Part shown: in pieces, positions 42,537 through 51,738 of the stretch
Layout of the letters: each line of letters opens with the position of its first letter
Numbering within the stretch: position 1 is the stretch's first letter
From: Alphaproteobacteria bacterium
GTDB lineage: Bacteria > Pseudomonadota > Alphaproteobacteria > DSM-16000 > Inquilinaceae
Length of the DNA stretch: 64,000 nucleotides
Reading direction: 5' to 3'
Assembly (NCBI GenBank): GCA_028281925.1
Contig: JANQIX010000043.1
Coordinates: forward strand, 1 to 64,000
The notes under the pieces: generated by a model
What the model was told of the DNA's origin: nothing
Database searches by the model: none
What the model saw: only the letters and a program-made list of their open reading frames with translations
Position numbers and translations under genes: made by a program

Positions 42537-43688
42537 ATGAAGGCTGCACCTCCCTTCCTGTTCGCGACCGCGCTGAGCGGTGCCATTGCGGTCGGGCTGG
42601 CCGGCATTCCCGCCATCGCCCAGGATGCCCCGATCACCATCGGCTTCCACGCCCCCCTGTCGGGCGATTACGCGGAGTACGGCAACAACTTCCACGAGGC
42701 CATCACCCTGCATGTCGACGATCTCAATGCGGCGGGAGGCGTCGCCGGCCGCATGATCGAGATTATCGAGAGCGACGACCGGTCGGATTCTCGGGAGTCG
42801 AGCGCGGTTGCGCAGCGCTATGTGGACAACGACGATATCTTGGCGGTGATCGGCAGCTTCGCCAGCACTCCATCCATGGCGGCGGCTCCGATCTATCAGC
42901 GCGCCGGTCTGGTGCAGCTCTGCCCGTCCTGCTCGCACCCGGACTATACCGGCATCGGCGAGTACATGTTCCGCAACACCACCACGCAGGAAGTGGAAGC
43001 ACCGCTGTTGGCCGACTACGTGGTCGAGACGCTTGGGGCGGAAACGATCGCCGTCGTCTATCGGCAGGACGACTGGGGTCTGAGCGCCAGCGGCAACTTC
43101 ATCGAGCAGGCTGCGGAGCATGGCGCCGAGATCGTGCTGAACGAGGCGTTCCTGGAGACGGAGCGCGACTTCCGCCCGCTGATCACAGAGTTGGCGTCGC
43201 TGGAACCGGACGTCCTGCACGTGGCGATGTTCTATACCGAGGCGGCCGTGCTAGCCCAGCAGCTGCAGAGCGCGGGGCTCGATATCCCCGTCGTCACCAC
43301 GACGTCGATGTTCAATCCGCAGTTCATCGTACTGGGCGAGGACGCGGTGGAAGGCTACATCGTCCCGGCCACCTTCTTCCCCGGCAATCCGGCTGAGCAC
43401 GTGCAGGCCTTTGTCACCCAGTATGAGGAGCGCTGGGACGAGACGCCGGACAGCTTCGCCGCCATCGCCTATGACGCCGTCGGCATCCTCGCGGGCGCCA
43501 TGCAGTTTGTCGCCGACAACGGCGGGGAGCTGACGCGCGAGGCGATCAAGGACGCCATCTTCGCCATGCCGCCATACGACGGCGTGAGTGGGGTCGCAGC
43601 CTTCAACGAACAGGGCGATGTGGTGAAGGAGATCACCTGGCTGACTATCGAAGGCGGCGCCTTCGTGCCCTATACGCACGCCGAATAG
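42537..43688 (+). CDS. Branched-chain amino-acid-type ABC transporter substrate-binding protein
   Basis: 383 residues; TAGGAG stands 10 bp before the ATG. Signal GLAGIPAIAQDAP indicates Sec export. The Leu/Ile/Val-binding (periplasmic binding type 1) fold shows IGFHAPLSGDYAEYGNNF, LNAAGGVAGRMIEIIESDD, and AVIGSFASTPSMAAAPIYQRA. Binds an amino acid or amide-like compound in the periplasm. First gene of a complete importer operon. A strong hairpin after its stop would keep its transcript more abundant than the rest. Confidence 0.92.
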   Translation: MKAAPPFLFATALSGAIAVGLAGIPAIAQDAPITIGFHAPLSGDYAEYGNNFHEAITLHVDDLNAAGGVAGRMIEIIESDDRSDSRESSAVAQRYVDNDDILAVIGSFASTPSMAAAPIYQRAGLVQLCPSCSHPDYTGIGEYMFRNTTTQEVEAPLLADYVVETLGAETIAVVYRQDDWGLSASGNFIEQAAEHGAEIVLNEAFLETERDFRPLITELASLEPDVLHVAMFYTEAAVLAQQLQSAGLDIPVVTTTSMFNPQFIVLGEDAVEGYIVPATFFPGNPAEHVQAFVTQYEERWDETPDSFAAIAYDAVGILAGAMQFVADNGGELTREAIKDAIFAMPPYDGVSGVAAFNEQGDVVKEITWLTIEGGAFVPYTHAE

Positions 43689-43713
43689 TCCCGGCAAGAG
43701 AACCCAGAGCCAC

Positions 43714-43744
43714 GGTCAGGGCGGCCACGGCCGCCGCCCTGACC
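43714..43744 (+). terminator. Attenuator-like hairpin between binding-protein and permease genes
   Basis: Perfect 12-bp stem GGTCAGGGCGGC/GCCGCCCTGACC, 7-base loop, 26 bp after the binding-protein stop. No T-run. Such hairpins commonly raise binding-protein mRNA relative to downstream permease genes. Confidence 0.7.
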
Positions 43745-43770
43745 GCCTGCCGGTCGGCCGCATCCAGCCC

Positions 43771-45642
43771 ATGGTCGATTTCTTTAGCCAGATCATCAAC
43801 GGCCTTGCCATCGGCAACGTCTATGCCCTGTTGGCAATCGGCTTCGCACTGGTGTTCGGGGTCGCCAACCTGATCAACTTCGCCCAGGGCTCGCTGTTCA
43901 TGCTGGGCGGATATCTTACCTTCACCGGCGTCAGCTATCTGGGCCTGCCGCTGCTGCCGGCGGCCCTGTTGGGCATCCTGTTGACCACCGGCATCGGCGT
44001 GGCGCTGGACTGGGCCTGCCTCAGGCCGATCCAGCGGGGCCCCCGGATCGCCCCGCTACTTGCAACGCTGGCGCTTGCCGTGATCATCGATTCCACGGCT
44101 GAGCTGGTGTGGTCTCCCAACACGCAAGGCTTCCCCAACCCCATGGCCGATCAGGCTTGGACCGTGGGCAATGCCTTCATCTCTGCCGTCGACCTGTTGA
44201 TCCTGGCGACCGGCATCGTCTGCATCGTCTCGCTGACACTGTTCTTGAAGTACACCTGGACCGGCCGTGCCCTTAGAGCGACGGCCATGGACCCGGAGGC
44301 GGCCCAGCAGATGGGGGTCAACGTCGCCGCCATGCGGACGCTGACCTTCGGCCTGGCCGGTCTCTTGGGCGGCATCGGCGGGGTGCTGATCGGTCTGTAT
44401 TACCAGAGCATCTGGCCGACCATGGGTATTCCGTTCGGGCTGAAGGGCTTCACCGCAGCCCTGTTGGGCGGCATCAGCAGCATTCCGGGCGCGATCGCCG
44501 GCGGGCTGCTGCTGGGCATCTTCGAGAGCCTGACCAGCGGCTATCTCGGCTCGCTCTACCGCAACATGGTCGCCTACTCGCTGCTGCTGCTGGTCCTGTT
44601 CTTTCGCCCGCAGGGACTGTTCGGGGCGCGCGGGCTGGATGCCCTGGGCGGTGCGCAGGCGGCAGCCGGCATGGTGCCGTCGACCTCGCTGATGGCGAGC
44701 GCCTTCAGCCCGGTGACAAGCCGCATCTACACGCTGGCCGGTTGGCCGGCTCTGGCGGTCCTTGTTCTGGCAGTGCTCTACCCTTTCGTGGCCGACCGAA
44801 CGTGGGAGCATATCGGCACGCTAGCGGCGATCTTCTCGCTCTTGGCCGTCAGCCTGACGGTGGTGGCCGGCAGCGCCGGCCAGATCTCGGTCGGCCACGC
44901 AGCCCTGTTCGGCGTCGGTGCCTATACCGCGGCCCTTCTCGGCGTGGCCTGCGATCTGCCGATCGAGTTGCTGCTGGTTGCGGCCGGGACCATGGGGGCG
45001 ATCGCCGCGATCGCCTGTGGCGTAGTGGCCGTGCGCCTTTCCGGCCATGTCATCGTCATGGCCACGCTCGCCTCAGGGCTGATCCTCCATTCCGTCTTCC
45101 TGTCATGGATCGACGTCACCCGCGGGCCGATGGGTGTGCGAGGCATCCCGCCACCCAGTGTCGGCCTGCTGGGCGGTTTCTCGATCACCGACAATGCCGG
45201 GCACTACTGGCTGTCTCTGGCGGTCCTCGCTCTGGCGCTGTTCCTCACGGGGCGGCTGCTGCAGTCGAATGTCGGGCGCACTTGGCGGGCCATCCGGGAA
45301 GACCGGCTGGCGGCGGTGGCGGCCGGCGTGCCGGCCGTGCGCTATCTGCTGATGGCGTTTGCCGTCAGCGGGTTTCTCGCCGGCGCGGCAGGCGCACTCT
45401 ACGCGCACCTACTGGCCTTCATCGCCCCTGGCGACTTCTTCATCCTCGCCTCGTTCATCGTGCTGACCATGGTCGTGCTGGGGGGCCTGGGGAACCTGAC
45501 GGGGGCCGTCTTCGGTGCCGTGCTGCTGATCGTGCTGACCGAGGTGCTGCGTGAGTTCGGCGAGTTCCGCATGGTCGCCTATGGGCTGGTACTTCTGCTG
45601 GCTATCATGTTCCGGCCGAACGGCCTCTTGGGCAGCAAGTAG
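43771..45642 (+). CDS. Fused Liv-type ABC permease (LivH-LivM in one chain)
   Basis: 623 residues, about twice the usual permease length. The first half is LivH-like (FFSQIINGLAIGNVYALLAIG; ALRATAMDPEAAQQMGVNV; GFTAALLGGISSIPGAIAG). The second half is LivM-like (SLLAVSLTVVAGSAGQISVGHAALF; TWRAIREDRLAAVAAGVP; LTMVVLGGLGNLTGAVFGA). Around 16 membrane helices in total. Both EAA-like loops are present. Fused LivHM is known in several alphaproteobacteria. It forms the transmembrane part of the importer; the two ATPases follow. Confidence 0.93.
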   Translation: MVDFFSQIINGLAIGNVYALLAIGFALVFGVANLINFAQGSLFMLGGYLTFTGVSYLGLPLLPAALLGILLTTGIGVALDWACLRPIQRGPRIAPLLATLALAVIIDSTAELVWSPNTQGFPNPMADQAWTVGNAFISAVDLLILATGIVCIVSLTLFLKYTWTGRALRATAMDPEAAQQMGVNVAAMRTLTFGLAGLLGGIGGVLIGLYYQSIWPTMGIPFGLKGFTAALLGGISSIPGAIAGGLLLGIFESLTSGYLGSLYRNMVAYSLLLLVLFFRPQGLFGARGLDALGGAQAAAGMVPSTSLMASAFSPVTSRIYTLAGWPALAVLVLAVLYPFVADRTWEHIGTLAAIFSLLAVSLTVVAGSAGQISVGHAALFGVGAYTAALLGVACDLPIELLLVAAGTMGAIAAIACGVVAVRLSGHVIVMATLASGLILHSVFLSWIDVTRGPMGVRGIPPPSVGLLGGFSITDNAGHYWLSLAVLALALFLTGRLLQSNVGRTWRAIREDRLAAVAAGVPAVRYLLMAFAVSGFLAGAAGALYAHLLAFIAPGDFFILASFIVLTMVVLGGLGNLTGAVFGAVLLIVLTEVLREFGEFRMVAYGLVLLLAIMFRPNGLLGSK

Positions 45643-45652
45643 GGTCAAGCCG

Positions 45653-46519
45653 ATGCCGCCCACCCGCCCGACAGTGACTGATGCACGGCTGGTGGTCGAC
45701 CGCGTGTCGAAGCGGTTCGGCGGGGTTGCCGCCGTCGATCAGCTGAGCGTATCGGTCGCGCCCGGCGAGCTGATGGCCGTTGTCGGCCCCAACGGTGCCG
45801 GCAAATCGACTCTGTTCCAGTTGATCAATGGCGTGATCCGCGCCGACAACGGCACCATCCGCCTTAACGGCCACACGCTGACCGGCCGGGCACCGGAAGC
45901 GATCGCCGCCCTCGGCGTCGGCCGAACGTTCCAGACCTCCCGCGTCTTCCCCGCTCTGTCGGTCTGGGACAGCGTGCGTGTCGGCCAGACGGTCTCCCTG
46001 ATCGGCGGCACCCCCTCTCGCCGCCGCTTCGACCCGGTGACAGAGATCGCCGCGGCGCTGCTGCGGCCGGGTGGGCTCAAGCGCCGTGAGCGCGCGCTGG
46101 ACGAACAGGCCGAAGCGACCCTGAAGCTGTTCGGCGACCGGCTCTGGCCGCGGCGCCATGACCGCGCCGACAGCCTGTCCTATGCCAACCGGCGCCGGCT
46201 GGAGATCGCGCGAGCGCTGGTCGACCGGCCGTCGCTCTTGCTGCTGGACGAGCCCACGGCCGGCATGAACCCGACCGAGACCAACGAACTGGCCGACCTG
46301 ATCGCCCGGCTGCATGCCGAGCACGGCGAGATGTCGATTATCCTGGTCGAGCACAAGCTGGACGTGGTGCGCAATCTGGCCTCGCATGTACTGGTCATGG
46401 ACCGCGGCGGTCGTCTAGCCGAAGGCTCGCCCGACGACGTTCTGGCCGACCCGCGGGTGGTGGAAGCCTATCTGGGACGCCGGGCCGATGGTTCAGCCGG
46501 CGCGGAGCAGACGACATGA
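45653..46519 (+). CDS. Liv-type ABC transporter ATP-binding protein (LivG-like)
   Basis: 288 residues from the ATG of MPPTRPTVTDARLVV, 10 bp after the permease. Walker A GPNGAGKST, Q-loop before TSRVFPALSVWDSV, a signature segment adapted as DSLSYANRRRLEIARAL (the usual LSGG is LSYA, common in LivG), Walker B LLLLDEPTAGMNPTE, then the switch His in VEHKLD. ATG of the next gene overlaps its stop (ATGA). Confidence 0.93.
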   Translation: MPPTRPTVTDARLVVDRVSKRFGGVAAVDQLSVSVAPGELMAVVGPNGAGKSTLFQLINGVIRADNGTIRLNGHTLTGRAPEAIAALGVGRTFQTSRVFPALSVWDSVRVGQTVSLIGGTPSRRRFDPVTEIAAALLRPGGLKRRERALDEQAEATLKLFGDRLWPRRHDRADSLSYANRRRLEIARALVDRPSLLLLDEPTAGMNPTETNELADLIARLHAEHGEMSIILVEHKLDVVRNLASHVLVMDRGGRLAEGSPDDVLADPRVVEAYLGRRADGSAGAEQTT

Positions 46520-47271
46520 GCGGCGACGTCGTCACCATCGATCATGTCGACATCTTCTACGGCTCAGTCCAGGCGCTGTTCGACGTCTCGGTGCGCGTGG
46601 CCCCAGGGGAGACTGTGGCGGTGCTGGGCGGCAATGCGTCGGGCAAATCGACGACGATCAAAACCGTGCTGGGGCTGGTCCAGGCACGGCGCGGCTCGGT
46701 GCGGGTGCTCGGGCGCGATATCCGCGGTCTCGCCACGTCGCAGGTGGCAGCGCTCGGCGTCGGTTCGATCCCCGAGGGGCGTCGCGTCTTCCCCGAGATG
46801 ACCGTCCACGAAAACCTGTTGATGGGCGCCTATCTGCGCCGCAATGAAGGCCGGCGGCGATTGGAGCAGGCCACGGAGGAAGCGCTGGCCTTGTTTCCCG
46901 ACCTGCGGGAGCGGTTCGGACAGCTGGCCGGCACGCTGTCCGGCGGCGAGCAGCAGATGCTGGCGATGGCCCGCGCGTGGATGCGCCACCCGCAACTGCT
47001 GTGCATCGACGAGCCGTCGATGGGGCTGTCGCCGCGCTTCGTAGAGCGCATCTATGACGCGATCGCCGGCCTGAAGGCCCGCGGCGTCACCATTTTGATG
47101 GTGGAGCAGAGCGCCACCATGGCCCTGGCCGTTGCCGACCGGGCCTATGTGCTGCGCAGCGGTCATATCGCCGTGGAAGGCGAGGCGGCTGCGCTGGCCA
47201 ACGACCCCTCGATCCGTCGCGCCTATCTGGGCGAACGGGCATTCACCGAGAAGGAGACCGACCATGTCTGA
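46516..47271 (+). CDS. Liv-type ABC transporter ATP-binding protein (LivF-like)
   Basis: 251 residues. Walker A GGNASGKST (Asn-Ala-Ser instead of the common Asn-Gly-Ala, still GxxxxGKST), signature LSGGEQQMLAMARAW, Walker B LLCIDEPSMGLSPRF, then the switch region VEQSAT. The Q-to-H switch position carries Gln, as in LivF. Works with the LivG-like subunit in a heterodimer. Overlaps the ATC-hydrolase-family gene by 8 bp. Confidence 0.93.
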   Translation: MSGDVVTIDHVDIFYGSVQALFDVSVRVAPGETVAVLGGNASGKSTTIKTVLGLVQARRGSVRVLGRDIRGLATSQVAALGVGSIPEGRRVFPEMTVHENLLMGAYLRRNEGRRRLEQATEEALALFPDLRERFGQLAGTLSGGEQQMLAMARAWMRHPQLLCIDEPSMGLSPRFVERIYDAIAGLKARGVTILMVEQSATMALAVADRAYVLRSGHIAVEGEAAALANDPSIRRAYLGERAFTEKETDHV

Positions 47272-47746
47272 GGAGAAGCTGCGGGGCGAACTCTATGCCT
47301 CGTTCAAGAACCGGGCGATGATGTACTACCACATCTACAAAGCCCTAGAGGGCGAACTGGGCCGCGACCGGGCCGCGGAAATCATCAAGCAGGCGATCTA
47401 TAGCCGCGGGGTCGAGATCGGTCAGCAGTTCCGGGAGATCGAGAAGACCAACATGGAGGGGTTGAAGGAAGCCTTCCTCGGCATCATCCCCGACGGTGGC
47501 GCGATGTTCGCGCCGGAGGTGCAGCGCAGCGACGGCGGCGGTGTCGACATCAAGTTCCACCGCTGCCCGCTGAAAGAGGCTTGGCTGGAGGCTGGCATTC
47601 CTGAGGACGATGTGGCGCTGCTCTGCCATATCGCGGGCCGCGTGGACAACGGCACGTTCGAGGGTGCCGGCTTCAACTTCCATGCCGAGACGTGGGAGCC
47701 CGGACGCGATGGCTGTTGCCATCTGCACCTGCGACCGGGCGGCTGA
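47264..47746 (+). CDS. L-2-amino-thiazoline-4-carboxylic acid hydrolase-family protein
   Basis: 160 residues, start overlapping the livF-like stop, so translationally coupled. The stretch FKNRAMMYYHIYKALEGELG and AAEIIKQAIYSRGVEIGQQF matches the ATC hydrolase family N-terminus; the C-terminal part has FHRCPLKEAWLEAG, ALLCHIAGRVDNG and CCHLHLRPG, giving several Cys and His residues. The founding enzyme opens the thiazoline ring of ATC on the way to L-cysteine. As last gene of the importer operon it probably acts on what the importer brings in; the true substrate is unknown and may not be ATC. Confidence 0.78.
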   Translation: MSEEKLRGELYASFKNRAMMYYHIYKALEGELGRDRAAEIIKQAIYSRGVEIGQQFREIEKTNMEGLKEAFLGIIPDGGAMFAPEVQRSDGGGVDIKFHRCPLKEAWLEAGIPEDDVALLCHIAGRVDNGTFEGAGFNFHAETWEPGRDGCCHLHLRPGG

Positions 47747-47848
47747 CCGCGCTACAGCGGAGGGGATTCGTGCCGGGCCGACCTTGTTGAGAGCCCGGCA
47801 AGGCCCAATATCACGCGAGATAAAATCGATTTCTCACGGTAGGGCGTC

Positions 47849-48259
47849 ATGAACGAAAGAGACGGTGAAGTTTGCGTGCGCGTGCTTTCCTGCATTGCCT
47901 GGGCAGATGGCCAGTTGTCGGAAGAAGAAATGGCATCAGTGGTCGACCTTGTCGATCGACTGGATTATGTCGACCGATCACTGATCCAGGAGATTCTGAC
48001 TTCACCGGCTCGCTTTACCTTCTTGGACAAGGTCGTTGAGTTGAGCCGCGGGGCGAGGGTGCGTCTGCTGCACGATTGCTATGTGCTTGCCGACTACTGC
48101 GATGGTGTCAGCGAACCGGAGTTGGAGATCATCCGTGCCATTGCCCTAACCGTGATCGACAACAGCAAATGGGACGCTGCGGAAGCCTCCCTTCAGGCCT
48201 GGGTGGACTACGAGAAGAAAGCCCGCAAGGTGTGGGGCTGGACGCATTTGGCGGACTGA
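47849..48259 (+). CDS. TerB-like small helical protein
   Basis: 136 residues; AGGG just before the ATG. The pattern CIAWADGQLSEEEMASVVDL and ALTVIDNSKWDAAEASL gives acidic helical hairpins as in TerB/DjlA-N-like folds. No signal or membrane segment, so cytoplasmic. It resembles in type the C-terminal part of the membrane protein at 29646-30620. Function unknown; the tellurite name should not be taken as phenotype. Confidence 0.7.
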   Translation: MNERDGEVCVRVLSCIAWADGQLSEEEMASVVDLVDRLDYVDRSLIQEILTSPARFTFLDKVVELSRGARVRLLHDCYVLADYCDGVSEPELEIIRAIALTVIDNSKWDAAEASLQAWVDYEKKARKVWGWTHLAD

Positions 48260-48669
48260 CCGGTCGGCCTCGGACCCGGCCTGCGGGTGGGATCCATTGC
48301 CCATCCAACAGGGCCGGGTCGGCGCGGAACACGTGATCGAATCCGGACGCCCCGGACGTGATCTTATCGTCCTGCGGCCAGTTGAGCGCGATGCACCAGC
48401 GGCAAATGGGGGCGGTCGAGACAAGTCTTCTGTTCGGTCAGCCGATCGCACGTGACGTCGCCTATCGTGCAGGCGTGCGGTCACCCATATCCCCCGCATC
48501 GACGGCAGTCTTCAGATCCGTGACATCCTGAAAGGTGAGCGTGGACCGGGCGACCCGGAAGTGGCACCGACCGTCGGACCGTGGCGCACACTTCGGGGAT
48601 CGCGGTTGTAGCGGAGGCGGATTTCTGGTCCAAATCCCCCCGCACCGGTGGCGCACTGATCAGGACAGC
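48260..48669. other. 410-bp spacer without a supportable gene
   Basis: Nothing convincing is encoded. A minus-strand frame around 48462-48656 contains STLTFQDVTDLKTAVDAGD, which looks like the end of a larger protein and might be a remnant, but no start or partner sequence is seen. The glycosyltransferase frame continues upstream from its true start but has no family resemblance there. Confidence 0.4.
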
Positions 48670-49452
48670 ATGGAAGAAACCCAGCCTCCCCCTCCGAGCG
48701 TCTCGATCGTGATCGCGATCCTGAACGAAGCGGAGAATATCGATCCGGTGTTGGACGAGCTGGCCGAGGCTTTCGCCGGCCATCCGCCGTTCGAGGTGCT
48801 CTGCATCGATGACGGATCGACCGACGGCACGCCGGAAAGCGTGCGCTTGGCCATGCAGCGCCACGACTGGGTCCGGCTGGTGTGTCACCGCCGCAATGCC
48901 GGCAAATCGGCCGCGTTGCGCACGGCGGCGGAATGGGCGCGCGGCGCGTGGATCGTCACCATGGATGGCGATGGGCAGAACATCGCGACGGATATCCGCG
49001 CCATCGCCGACCAGCTGCCCGGGCTGACGCAAGCCCCCTCGCCGCTGGTGGCCGGCATCCGCAAGTACCGCAAGGATACGGTCTGGCGCCGTATCGCAAC
49101 CAAGATCGCCAACCCGCTGCGCCGACGCATGCTGCGCGACGACTGCCCCGATTCCGGGTGCGGCATTAAGGCGTTCCGGCGCGATGCCTTTCTGCGCCTG
49201 CCGATCTTCGAGGGCATGCACCGCTTTCTGCCGGCGCTGTTCCGCCTCTACGGGCACCCGCTGATCTGCCATCCAGTCGACCACCGCGAGCGTCGGCATG
49301 GTGGATCGAAATACACCAATCTCGGCCGCGCGGTGGCCGGCACCTTCGACCTGATGGGCGTGATCTGGCTGCGCAAGCGGACACGCCAGGCCGTGACCGA
49401 CGGCGACGGCCACACCGTGGGCACTTGGATCGAGCGCCATGACCCCTTCTGA
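48670..49452 (+). CDS. GT2-family glycosyltransferase (polyprenyl-phosphate sugar transferase type)
   Basis: 260 residues from the ATG of MEETQPPPPSVSIVIAIL. GT-A fold landmarks: IVIAILNEAENIDPVLDEL, LCIDDGSTDGTPESV, IVTMDGDGQNIATDI (the DxD-like DGD) and CGIKAFRRDAFLRLP. The DPM1-like pattern suggests transfer of a sugar to polyprenyl phosphate. No C-terminal membrane pair is present, so it is a soluble or peripheral type. It overlaps the ArnT-like gene by 14 bp, giving a donor-maker plus transferase pair for modifying lipid A or another envelope polymer. Confidence 0.9.
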   Translation: MEETQPPPPSVSIVIAILNEAENIDPVLDELAEAFAGHPPFEVLCIDDGSTDGTPESVRLAMQRHDWVRLVCHRRNAGKSAALRTAAEWARGAWIVTMDGDGQNIATDIRAIADQLPGLTQAPSPLVAGIRKYRKDTVWRRIATKIANPLRRRMLRDDCPDSGCGIKAFRRDAFLRLPIFEGMHRFLPALFRLYGHPLICHPVDHRERRHGGSKYTNLGRAVAGTFDLMGVIWLRKRTRQAVTDGDGHTVGTWIERHDPF

Positions 49453-51226
49453 GACTGAGGCCGAAAAACCGGAGCCGCAGCCTGCGCCCGAGACGCCTGC
49501 AGAGCCGCCGGCCGATGCCGAACCCACGGCCACGGCAGAGCCGCCCTCACAGCCGCCATCGCCGCAGCACCTGGCATTCTGGCAACTCGCTGTCCTGTTG
49601 ATCGTCGCCGCCGTTGTTTTCTGGCCCGGCCAGATGACGGTGCCGCCGGTCGACCGCGACGAGAGCCGGTATGCTCAGGCCGCAAGCCAGATGCTGGAGA
49701 CGGGCGATTTCATCGATATCCGGCTGCAAGACAGCCCCCGTCATCTGCAGCCGGCCGGCATCTATTGGCTGCAGGCCGCCGCCGTTGCGGCGATTTCCGA
49801 CGTCGAGGCGCGAGAGATCTGGCTGCATCGCTTGCCGTCCTACATCGCCGCCATCGTCGTGGTGCTGCTGACCGGCATACTCGGGGCCCGTCTGTTCGGT
49901 CGATCCGTGGGTTTCCTTGGCGCTCTGCTGCTGGCCTCTACGGTCGTCCTGGGCGTTGAGGCACGACTGGCCAAGACCGACGCCGTGCTGCTGCTGACCA
50001 TCATGGTCGCCCTGTTGGCGCTGCATCGTGCCTATCAGGCGCGCCACGGTGCGGCACCGCCCGGCTGGGGCTGGGCCATCGCCTTTTGGGTCGCCATCGG
50101 CGTCGGCAGCATGATCAAGGGGCCGATGAACCCCCTGGTCGTCGGCCTTGCGGCGGCGATGCTCTGCATCTTCGAACGCCGGGTGCGCTGGCTCTTGGGC
50201 CTGAAACCACTGGTCGGCATCGCCATTGCGCTGGCAATTGCCCTGCCGTGGTATGTGGCCATCTACATCGAAAGCTCCGGCGCGTTCTTCCAGAGTTCCG
50301 CCGGCACCAATCTTCTGGGCAAGGTCTTCACCGGCCAACAGAGCCACGGCTTCCCGCCCGGCTATTACATTCTGGTGGCCAATCTGACCTTCTGGCCGGC
50401 CTCGCTGGCGCTGGTTCTCGGCCTGCCCTGGATCTGGCGGCATCGGCGCGAGCCGGCGGTGCGCTTCTGTCTCGCCGTCATCCTTCCGACCTGGGTGATG
50501 TTCGAACTGATCGTGACCAAGCTGCCGCACTACACCCTGCCCACCTATCCGGCGCTGGCATTGCTGACCGCAGCGGCAGTAAGCGCCCTGGATGTGCCCT
50601 ACCGGGCCGCGGGCCGCTGGCAGCGCGTGTTGTTCTGGCCGTTCCTGGCGGCATGGGTCGCCATCGGTCTGACACTGACGGTCGGCCCGTTCCTGCTGGT
50701 GTCGATCATGGACCTGCAGTTCCTTTGGATCGGCCTGCCGGTCGTCGCGCTCGGGATCGCCGTTCTGGCTCTGTCGGTGCGGTCACTGCTGCGGGCACCC
50801 CCGGTCCGCGCTTTCCGCTATGCGCCGGCCATCACGCTGGCCGCACTGTGGCTAAACGGGCAATTCGTGCTGCCGGAGGTCGACTCCATCTGGATCAACC
50901 GTCAGGTGGCCGAGGCGGCGGCCGAGCTGGCCCCCTGCCCCGACTACCGCGTGATGACCGCTCCTCTGGATCTGGAGAGCGTAGTGTTTCTGACCCGCAC
51001 TGACACCGTGCTTGAGCATCCGGACCAGATCGCCGAGGCCCTGCAGGCGGGCGTCGCCTGCGCCGTCTTGTTCCTGGAAGCGCCGCAGGAGGCCGAGCTG
51101 CGCGCGCTGCTGGGCGACGCCCCCGTGGATCTGGTCCCGGCAGACCGAACCATCACAGGCTTCAACTTCTCCAACGGCCGCTGGGTTGACCTGAATGCGT
51201 TCGTGGTCGAACCGCAGGCTGGCTGA
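49439..51226 (+). CDS. GT39/ArnT-like membrane glycosyltransferase
   Basis: 595 residues. A Pro/Glu/Ala-rich N-terminus (about 45 residues) precedes around 12 membrane helices. The first large periplasmic loop carries PPVDRDESRYAQAASQML, where the Asp-Glu pair is the catalytic and metal site of the PMT/ArnT family; later PHYTLPTYPALALL is also typical. Uses undecaprenyl-phosphate sugar to glycosylate lipid A or other envelope acceptors. It is coupled to the preceding GT2 gene, its likely donor supplier. The acceptor is not deducible. Confidence 0.92.
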   Translation: MTPSETEAEKPEPQPAPETPAEPPADAEPTATAEPPSQPPSPQHLAFWQLAVLLIVAAVVFWPGQMTVPPVDRDESRYAQAASQMLETGDFIDIRLQDSPRHLQPAGIYWLQAAAVAAISDVEAREIWLHRLPSYIAAIVVVLLTGILGARLFGRSVGFLGALLLASTVVLGVEARLAKTDAVLLLTIMVALLALHRAYQARHGAAPPGWGWAIAFWVAIGVGSMIKGPMNPLVVGLAAAMLCIFERRVRWLLGLKPLVGIAIALAIALPWYVAIYIESSGAFFQSSAGTNLLGKVFTGQQSHGFPPGYYILVANLTFWPASLALVLGLPWIWRHRREPAVRFCLAVILPTWVMFELIVTKLPHYTLPTYPALALLTAAAVSALDVPYRAAGRWQRVLFWPFLAAWVAIGLTLTVGPFLLVSIMDLQFLWIGLPVVALGIAVLALSVRSLLRAPPVRAFRYAPAITLAALWLNGQFVLPEVDSIWINRQVAEAAAELAPCPDYRVMTAPLDLESVVFLTRTDTVLEHPDQIAEALQAGVACAVLFLEAPQEAELRALLGDAPVDLVPADRTITGFNFSNGRWVDLNAFVVEPQAG

Positions 51227-51246
51227 AGTGACCTGTAGAGAGGCCG

Positions 51247-51642
51247 TCAATTCACGAGCAGGCAGCCATCGGCATCAAAGTACAGGTAGAAACCGCCTTC
51301 CTTCGTTGATATGTCGTTGCCGGTACCAATAAACACGGCAGTCATGATTTCAGAGCGGCTGAAAGACACTGGCCACGGATAGTCTTCATCGCTGACATCC
51401 GAGAATGTCCAGCCATGCTGACCGGCGGCGGTCACGAAGACGTCGGATGCGACGCAGTCATTGCTGAGTACGGTGAGATACATCTGCATCAATCTCAGGC
51501 GCGAATGCGCCACGAGTTTCTGATCGACGAACTTTACATAGAGAATGGCTGACAGGACGATCAGCAGCGCAATTGCAACGATCGTCAACCGCCACAGCCA
51601 TCGCCCGGCTCGAACCGGCTTTTCTGCGTCAGGCGTGTCCAT
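51247..51642 (-). CDS. Small membrane-anchored protein of unknown function
   Basis: 131 residues from the ATG of MDTPDAEKPVRAGRW with GGATGCTGAAC upstream; a GTG 11 codons earlier is possible. A single helix (RLTIVAIALLIVLSAILYVKF) anchors an extracytoplasmic part with Cys residues in SNDCVAS and DGCLLVN. It converges on the ArnT-like gene with a 20-bp gap. No family recognised. Confidence 0.6.
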   Translation of the reverse strand: MDTPDAEKPVRAGRWLWRLTIVAIALLIVLSAILYVKFVDQKLVAHSRLRLMQMYLTVLSNDCVASDVFVTAAGQHGWTFSDVSDEDYPWPVSFSRSEIMTAVFIGTGNDISTKEGGFYLYFDADGCLLVN

Positions 51643-51738
51643 GTTCAGCATCCATGCAAGCAATAATTGCAACACATGGCAGGATACTGTTCAGATTTTG
51701 GCGTTCTAAGAAATGCCCACCGCCGTCGCGAGGACACA

